From positions 1 to 5,711 of the forward strand of contig CABQGZ010000246.1 of the NCBI GenBank assembly GCA_902463835.1: a stretch of DNA of 5,711 bases, read 5' to 3'. Origin of the DNA: an uncultured Lachnospiraceae bacterium. Lineage in GTDB: Bacteria > Bacillota > Clostridia > Lachnospirales > Lachnospiraceae. Shown here one piece after another: positions 4,366 through 5,711 of the stretch; within the stretch, counting starts at the first letter, position 1, and each line of letters begins with the position of its first letter. The position numbers were made by a program, and so were the translations under genes. Under the pieces are notes generated by a model. The model was given only the letters and a program-made list of their open reading frames with translations. It did no database searches and was not told the origin of the DNA.

Positions 4366-5711
4366 CTATGCGGCAGCCTGATCGGCAGCGCATAGCACAC
4401 GCTTTTTCCATTGTTCGATAAATCCTCTGATCTGGGCGGAAGGTTCCTCGTTGCCGAAGCAGCGGGACTGTATGACCTGCCCGTCTCTTACCTCTACGGT
4501 ACAAAGCGGTTTGCCCGGCTCAGATACCCTTCGCACAAACAGGATCACGCATTGGTTCTGCGCAACCCGTTCCACATAATGACCGACGCAGTGATGGAGC
4601 GCCGCCCCCTCATCCACGATATCCTTCGCGGAATGCGGGGGAATGACCATAAGCTCCTTGTCATGATACGCATATCGCTCCTGCCATTTGCCGAAGCTGT
4701 CGGCAATGGCTTTTGCCTGTTCCGCCGTATGCTTATCCTTCAGCTCTTTCGCAACTCTGTCGTGTGCTTCTTTCAGATCGCGTGGATATAGGACAAAGGT
4801 ATTCCTGATATCGTACTGCATCTGTCGGCACATATCGAGATAATCCCGATAGTCGGTAAGCAGCGCCGTCATGTGGCGGTACGGCCAGTTCTTTGTATCG
4901 GCGGAGGCAAGTTGTCCATCGACATAGCGCTGCAACTTATGCAGGGTTATGCAGCCCAACAACTCCTTCAGCGCTTTGATGTCTGTGACTTCATGGACAA
5001 GGACCCATTTGATCTGCTCCAGTGTTGGCCGGGGCTTGAATCGGAGCAGCTCCCGGATCACGCACAATTCGCTGCCGGAGGGGTTTACTTCCCGCAGGAA
5101 GGAGAAATAGGGCCTGTCGATACCCAGCATGGCACGCATATTCTTTCCGCTGAAATCAATTGCGCTGCGCAGAGAAGATCCGCAACCATTACCATATACG
5201 GCGCTGTCGGCCAGGCGATAGAGCTTCATCTTGATGATCTGTTCCAGCTTGGGCTGTTTTATATATGTGCTCAGGAACGAGGCCACTTCCAACGGCGAGA
5301 TAGCCCCGGCAAAAGCTTCCAGCTGTGAATGCACCCACGGGGTATCCTTCAGCGTATCTGTCAGATTCCGATGGTACAAGATGCCGCACAGATCTGCTGT
5401 AAAGCTTTCGTGCCAGTAGTTGAATACCGGGCGATATCCTTTGCACCACGGGGTCAGATCGCTCCTTCCCGTAGAAGCATGATAGTAGGGGTCTATACTG
5501 CACTGTCCGCACAATGATAGCGTGATAAACTGCCGTGCGTTTTCCCACGCCTCATAATAGCTTGGGAGATCCGAGCCATTAAATGCGCGGTACACCTTTA
5601 TGATCCGCAGCAGCAGGCTGCCGTCTCTTGCTTTTTGCAGCACCTGAGCGGTTGCCCGGTCAAAAATACGTCCACGCCTTCCTCTGCACTTGAATGTGAT
5701 CTTCTTTTTGC
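4366..5711 (-). CDS. PcfJ-like protein (5' end outside the window)
   Basis: The open frame runs from the right edge to a TAG at 4366-4368, giving at least 447 residues. The visible N-terminus is basic (KKKITFKCRGRRGRIFDR), like a lysine/arginine-rich leader. The C-terminal region carries the PcfJ signature: a lead-in MVIPPHSAKDIVDEGAAL, then HHCVGHYVERVA, the strand CVILFVRR, P-x-x-T-x-E-type LCTVEVRDG and QSRCFGN (roughly coordinates 4650-4440). The long middle is helical with no recognised motif. PcfJ is named from the pCF10 conjugation region of Enterococcus faecalis. Its biochemical role is unknown, and relatives are common on mobile elements of Firmicutes. An internal GTG at 5643 is not a convincing start because the frame is open through it. 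The gene leads the presumed operon with the zinc-cluster protein and the peptidase. The promoter lies beyond the window. Confidence 0.8.
   Translation of the reverse strand, partial: KKKITFKCRGRRGRIFDRATAQVLQKARDGSLLLRIIKVYRAFNGSDLPSYYEAWENARQFITLSLCGQCSIDPYYHASTGRSDLTPWCKGYRPVFNYWHESFTADLCGILYHRNLTDTLKDTPWVHSQLEAFAGAISPLEVASFLSTYIKQPKLEQIIKMKLYRLADSAVYGNGCGSSLRSAIDFSGKNMRAMLGIDRPYFSFLREVNPSGSELCVIRELLRFKPRPTLEQIKWVLVHEVTDIKALKELLGCITLHKLQRYVDGQLASADTKNWPYRHMTALLTDYRDYLDMCRQMQYDIRNTFVLYPRDLKEAHDRVAKELKDKHTAEQAKAIADSFGKWQERYAYHDKELMVIPPHSAKDIVDEGAALHHCVGHYVERVAQNQCVILFVRRVSEPGKPLCTVEVRDGQVIQSRCFGNEEPSAQIRGFIEQWKKRVLCAADQAAA

Noticed and set aside
4298..4400. Upstream extension of the zinc-cluster protein to 4400
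   Set aside because: The extra residues overlap the end of the PcfJ-like gene and the 4320-4346 hairpin and have no ribosome site. The ATG at 4289 is better placed.
1..5711. CRISPR array, insertion sequence or rRNA/tRNA gene
   Set aside because: No regularly spaced repeats, transposase motifs, terminal inverted repeats or tRNA folds were seen on either strand.

Overview
The window looks like part of an integrative conjugative element or other large mobile element in a gut Clostridia-type Firmicute (Oscillospiraceae or Lachnospiraceae relatives are plausible). The main support is a PcfJ-family protein, a family named from conjugative plasmid pCF10. It sits among accessory genes with strong AGGAGG-type ribosome sites and ordinary sigma-A-like promoters. 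The host assignment is inference. No integrase, relaxase, repeat array or insertion sequence is visible here.

Layout, left to right. Positions 1-197 hold the 3' end of an unrecognised plus-strand gene. Positions 198-353 are non-coding and include a strong hairpin (301-333) between this gene and the convergent minus-strand genes. All remaining genes are on the minus strand, so they read from right to left: a PcfJ-like protein (5711-4366, 5' end outside the window), a cysteine-rich zinc-cluster protein (4289-2940), an MH-clan zinc exopeptidase (2928-1873), an HU-type DNA-binding protein (1738-1466) and a DEDDh 3'-5' exonuclease with a zinc-ribbon-like tail (1310-354).

Three transcription units are suggested. 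The first is PcfJ-like, zinc-cluster protein and peptidase. It has a 76-base gap with a strong hairpin between the first two genes and an 11-base, probably translationally coupled, junction between the last two. It ends at an AT-rich hairpin with a run of U after the peptidase. The second is HU, with its own promoter at 1822-1850 and a GC-rich terminator at 1417-1450. The third is the exonuclease, with a well-matched promoter at 1355-1383, a perfect palindrome over the predicted start of transcription, and the 301-333 hairpin behind it.

The least explained part is the first unit. The PcfJ-like protein and its neighbour, which I do not recognise by name, share a spaced Cys/His...Tyr...hydrophobic strand...G-x-(V/L)-(I/Y)-QSR pattern, so they may carry divergent copies of one core domain. 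They are linked to a zinc peptidase gene whose protein has a long unassigned C-terminal extension. HU and the exonuclease fit DNA maintenance or transfer functions on a mobile element, but nothing in the window proves that these genes work together.
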